A DNA stretch of 14,426 bases from an uncultured Lachnospiraceae bacterium. Lineage in GTDB: Bacteria > Bacillota > Clostridia > Lachnospirales > Lachnospiraceae. Below, one piece after another: positions 12,170-14,426 of this stretch (position 1 is its first letter; every line of letters begins with the position of its first letter). Made by a program: the position numbers and the translations under genes. The stretch is taken from positions 1-14,426 of the forward strand of contig CAJUSQ010000079.1 in NCBI GenBank assembly GCA_910588885.1, in the 5' to 3' direction. The notes under the pieces are model-generated. The model saw only the letters and a program-made list of their open reading frames with translations. It was not told the origin of the DNA and did not search any database.

Positions 12170-12898
12170 ATGAAGGTACAAGCAATTCAGTCAACGGAAA
12201 CCGGAGCCCCGGCAGTTGCCGAAGCCTCGCTGGACAATGATTCGAATTTTTCTTCTTATTTAAAGACAAGCAATACCCTGGAACAGATTTTTGAGGAAGC
12301 TGCCGCCACCTATGGGGTGCCCAAGGATTTACTGAAGGCCATCGCCAAGGCGGAATCGAATTTTGATCCCAATGCCACCTCCGGAGCAGGCGCTCAGGGA
12401 ATTATGCAGTTGATGCCCGCTACCGCCCGGGGATTAGGCGTTACCGATTCCTACGACCCTTACCAGAACATTATGGGCGGCGCCAAGTACATCAGCCAGA
12501 TGCTGGATAAATTCAACGGCAATGTGAAGCTGGCTCTTGCCGCATACAACGCAGGCCCCAACAACGTGGCGAAATATGGCGGTGTCCCGCCTTTTAAGGA
12601 AACCCAGAACTACGTGGTGAAGGTTATGGGCTTTATGGAAGGCAGTATTTCCGTTCCCAATATTTCCTACTCTGTTCCCGGTACTCATGAGGACAGCTAC
12701 TACCAGGCCATTCTGGACGAATTGTTTTCCTATGAAGATTATCTGGAATTTCTGGATATGTATACCAGCGTACAGGATTCCCAGCAGAAGGAGGACGAGG
12801 AGGAGCAGGAACAGAGGTCCGATTCCTTCTATTCTTACCAGGAGATTAAATATAATCCCGCTGTTTTAAATCTGATGCGTGGAAGTGAAAGCATTTAA
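12170..12898 (+). CDS. lytic transglycosylase (SLT domain) without signal peptide, 242 aa
   Basis: Cleaves the MurNAc-GlcNAc bond of peptidoglycan, forming anhydro-muropeptides. The SLT domain spans about 36-160: catalytic Glu E62 in AKAESNFDP, then GAQGIMQLMPATA (74-86), GAKYISQML and ALAAYNAGPNNV (122-133), all standard for the goose-lysozyme-like family. Before it lies a polar 35-residue N-terminus with no hydrophobic signal peptide. After it comes a strongly acidic Gln/Glu tail (QQKEDEEEQEQ). The ATG at 12170 follows AAAGGAG at 7 nt; an in-frame ATG at 12149 has no such site. Leaderless SLT enzymes of this size are known in Firmicutes (CwlQ-like) and in flagellar assembly (FlgJ-like), so export by a flagellar or other signal-less route is possible (inference). 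Own promoter and terminator; convergent with the pilus ATPase gene. Confidence 0.92.
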   Translation: MKVQAIQSTETGAPAVAEASLDNDSNFSSYLKTSNTLEQIFEEAAATYGVPKDLLKAIAKAESNFDPNATSGAGAQGIMQLMPATARGLGVTDSYDPYQNIMGGAKYISQMLDKFNGNVKLALAAYNAGPNNVAKYGGVPPFKETQNYVVKVMGFMEGSISVPNISYSVPGTHEDSYYQAILDELFSYEDYLEFLDMYTSVQDSQQKEDEEEQEQRSDSFYSYQEIKYNPAVLNLMRGSESI

Positions 12899-12920
12899 GA
12901 ATTGTTAATATTTTACCGAC

Positions 12921-12945
12921 AATATATTTTTATCCAAAATATATT
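12921..12945. repeat. AT-only inverted repeat between convergent genes
   Basis: AATATATTTT (12921-12930) and AAAATATATT (12936-12945) are perfect 10-bp arms around a 5-base loop. It precedes the GC-rich terminator hairpin. It may help end transcription coming from the right. Confidence 0.35.
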
Positions 12946-12957
12946 CATCCCTTTCCC

Positions 12958-12987
12958 GGAGAGCGCAGTCCTGCGCTCTCCTTTTTT
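12958..12987 (+). terminator. Rho-independent terminator of the lytic transglycosylase gene
   Basis: GGAGAGCGCA pairs with TGCGCTCTCC (12958-12981, about 10 bp, 4-base loop) followed by six T (12982-12987). Seen from the minus strand there is no T run after the stem, so it is less suited to ending the ATPase transcript. Confidence 0.92.
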
Positions 12988-13006
12988 CAAAATACATCTT
13001 TCAAGG

Positions 13007-14426
13007 CTACTCGTATGCAATCCGCAGCAGCTCTTCCGGCGTCGTAATCCCTTGTTTTACCAGGGCAATCCCGCTCTCCCTTAGGGTGCGCATCCCCTGA
13101 TGCTCCCGGGCATATGCGGCAATTTCTTCCGTGGAGGCATGATCGCTAATCATCCGGCGCAGGGGTGCGTCGATTGCCAGAATCTCATGAATGGCGGCCC
13201 GTCCCCGGTATCCGGTATTGTTGCAATGGGCACAGCCTCTTCCCCGTTTCACCCGTTTCACGTCCTCTCCCAGAATTTTTTGTTCCTCGGGCGTGGTTTC
13301 CGTTTCCTGGGCGCAGTTCTGGCAGACTTTCCGCATCAGACGCTGCGCTACAATGCCCACCAGGGAGTTTGCGGCCAAATAGGTTTCCACTCCCATATCC
13401 TCCAGACGCACAATGCTGGAGGCCGCGTCATTGGTATGCAGGGTGCTTAACACCATATGCCCGGTGATGGCCGCCCGTACCGATATTTCCGCCGTTTCCC
13501 CGTCCCGGGTTTCCCCTACCATGATAATATCCGGGTCCTGGCGCAGCAGCGCCCGAAGCCCTATCTCAAAGGTCAGCCCGGCAGTGGGGTTTACCTGGGT
13601 CTGGTTGACGCCGGAAACATTTTTCTCCACCGGATCTTCAATGGTGGAAATATTCATCATCCGTCCCGACAAATATTCCAGAATCATATACAGCGTTGTG
13701 GATTTCCCGCTTCCCGTAGGGCCTGTAATATAAATGATCCCGTGGGAGCAGTCCAGCATCGGCAGGAAGCGGCGGTAGCTTTCTTCCGCCATCCCGAACT
13801 GGTCGGCATAGTCCAGCTGGCCGGAGGACATCAGGAGACGCAGCACCGCCTTTTCCCCAAATACCGTGGGCATCAGGGAAACCCGGATATTTCCGTAGCC
13901 GCTTTCGGTCCGCACCCGGAAATGGCCGTCCTGGGGAATCCGTTTTTCCGCAATATCCAGATTTGCCATAATCTTAATCCGGGCAATCAGGGGCTGGTGC
14001 ACATTCCGCTGCAGGGAAACATAGTCCAGGATCACGCCGTCAATCCGCATCCGTACCTTGGTTTCCCGTTCAAAGGGTTCAATATGAATATCGCTGGCAT
14101 TGCTTTTGACGGCCCGCTCCACCAGACTGTTCAGCAAATGGATAATCGGCGCTTCTTCCTCCACATTTTCCAGCTCCGTCAAATCCAAATCCTCGAATTC
14201 GTCTTCCCCAAAGCCTGCATTCGCCTGAATCGCCGCCTTTTTTGCCCCTACTTCCGCAAAATAATAGGAAATTGCCTGCTGCAGGGGCTTTTCCTGGCTT
14301 AAACAGATCTGCAGATAGCAGCCGGTCTGCTGGCGCACTTCTTCCAGGGCAAAATAATTCAGCGGGTCGTTGGTTACCAGCACCATGGTGCGGTTTTTCA
14401 CACTCAGGGGCAAAAAGAGGTTCTTC
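13007..14426 (-). CDS. pilB: PilB/GspE-family ATPase of type IV pilus or type II secretion, 5' end outside the window
   Basis: This hexameric cytoplasmic motor extends a pilus (or pseudopilus). The frame is open to the right edge and the first visible residues (NLFLPLSVKNRTMVLVTNDP) already belong to the N-terminal MshEN/GspE-N domain, so the real start lies outside. Motifs in order: SNASDIHIEPFERETKVRMR (N2 domain), Walker A GPTGSGKST (about 13723-13697), the Asp box with STIEDPVE, Walker B DPDIIMVGETRD, the His box TGHMVLSTLHTNDA, and a zinc tetracysteine (VCQNC and GCAHC, 26 residues between the pairs), which is typical of assembly ATPases and absent from the retraction ATPase PilT. The C-terminus is complete. 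It is convergent with the lytic transglycosylase. Its operon partners (PilC, pilins) would lie outside the window, and PilB rather than GspE is assumed because the organism appears Gram-positive. Confidence 0.95.
   Translation of the reverse strand, partial: KNLFLPLSVKNRTMVLVTNDPLNYFALEEVRQQTGCYLQICLSQEKPLQQAISYYFAEVGAKKAAIQANAGFGEDEFEDLDLTELENVEEEAPIIHLLNSLVERAVKSNASDIHIEPFERETKVRMRIDGVILDYVSLQRNVHQPLIARIKIMANLDIAEKRIPQDGHFRVRTESGYGNIRVSLMPTVFGEKAVLRLLMSSGQLDYADQFGMAEESYRRFLPMLDCSHGIIYITGPTGSGKSTTLYMILEYLSGRMMNISTIEDPVEKNVSGVNQTQVNPTAGLTFEIGLRALLRQDPDIIMVGETRDGETAEISVRAAITGHMVLSTLHTNDAASSIVRLEDMGVETYLAANSLVGIVAQRLMRKVCQNCAQETETTPEEQKILGEDVKRVKRGRGCAHCNNTGYRGRAAIHEILAIDAPLRRMISDHASTEEIAAYAREHQGMRTLRESGIALVKQGITTPEELLRIAYE

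Overview
The window is chromosomal DNA of a motile, Gram-positive clostridial bacterium, most likely a member of the Lachnospiraceae. The evidence is the mix of protein families (double-FtsX permease, RsgI-like anti-sigma factor, dCache chemoreceptor, PilB-type ATPase), the strong AGGAGG ribosome binding sites and the Rho-independent terminators. No species can be named from the sequence. Nearly all genes lie on the minus strand. Only a small HTH gene and a lytic transglycosylase are clearly on the plus strand.

Layout. 1-900 is an AT-rich segment: a possible 3' end of a coding region, a small minus-strand hypothetical gene, and a divergent Cro/CI-like HTH gene. It looks like the end of an acquired element, although no integrase or defined end is visible. 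It is separated from the rest by a short hairpin, a run of eleven C and the terminator of the next gene. 1074-3482 is a large FtsX-type ABC permease with no ATPase beside it. 3587-5113 is an XRE-type HTH domain fused to a complete AlaA-like alanine aminotransferase. Its upstream region carries about seven copies of a GTTCATTTT motif at regular 20/40-bp spacing, overlapping its promoter. A ribosome binding site inside the gene could also release the bare 405-residue enzyme. 5300-5466 holds a possible gene scrap and a perfect 21-bp hairpin. 5524-6757 is an overlapping ECF sigma / RsgI-like anti-sigma pair. Directly upstream sits the broken 5' end of an ABC exporter gene that still has a good promoter, so that promoter may now drive the sigma operon.

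7212-8264 is an unrecognised soluble protein. 8596-10629 is a methyl-accepting chemotaxis protein with a probable amino-acid-binding dCache domain and a symmetrical promoter. 10727-11998 is a diaminopimelate decarboxylase (lysA). It is divergent from a leaderless lytic transglycosylase (12170-12898), and the two -35 boxes are 9 bp apart. The window ends inside a type IV pilus/type II secretion ATPase (13007 to the right edge).

How the genes may work together (inference): envelope and surface functions dominate, namely pilus motor, chemoreceptor, peptidoglycan-cleaving enzyme, the decarboxylase making lysine from the cell-wall precursor meso-DAP, and an envelope-type sigma/anti-sigma switch. 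The strongest candidate for something undescribed is the HTH-aminotransferase. It is built like a MocR regulator but with an XRE rather than a GntR DNA-binding domain, and it apparently has its own operator array and a possible second, enzyme-only product.
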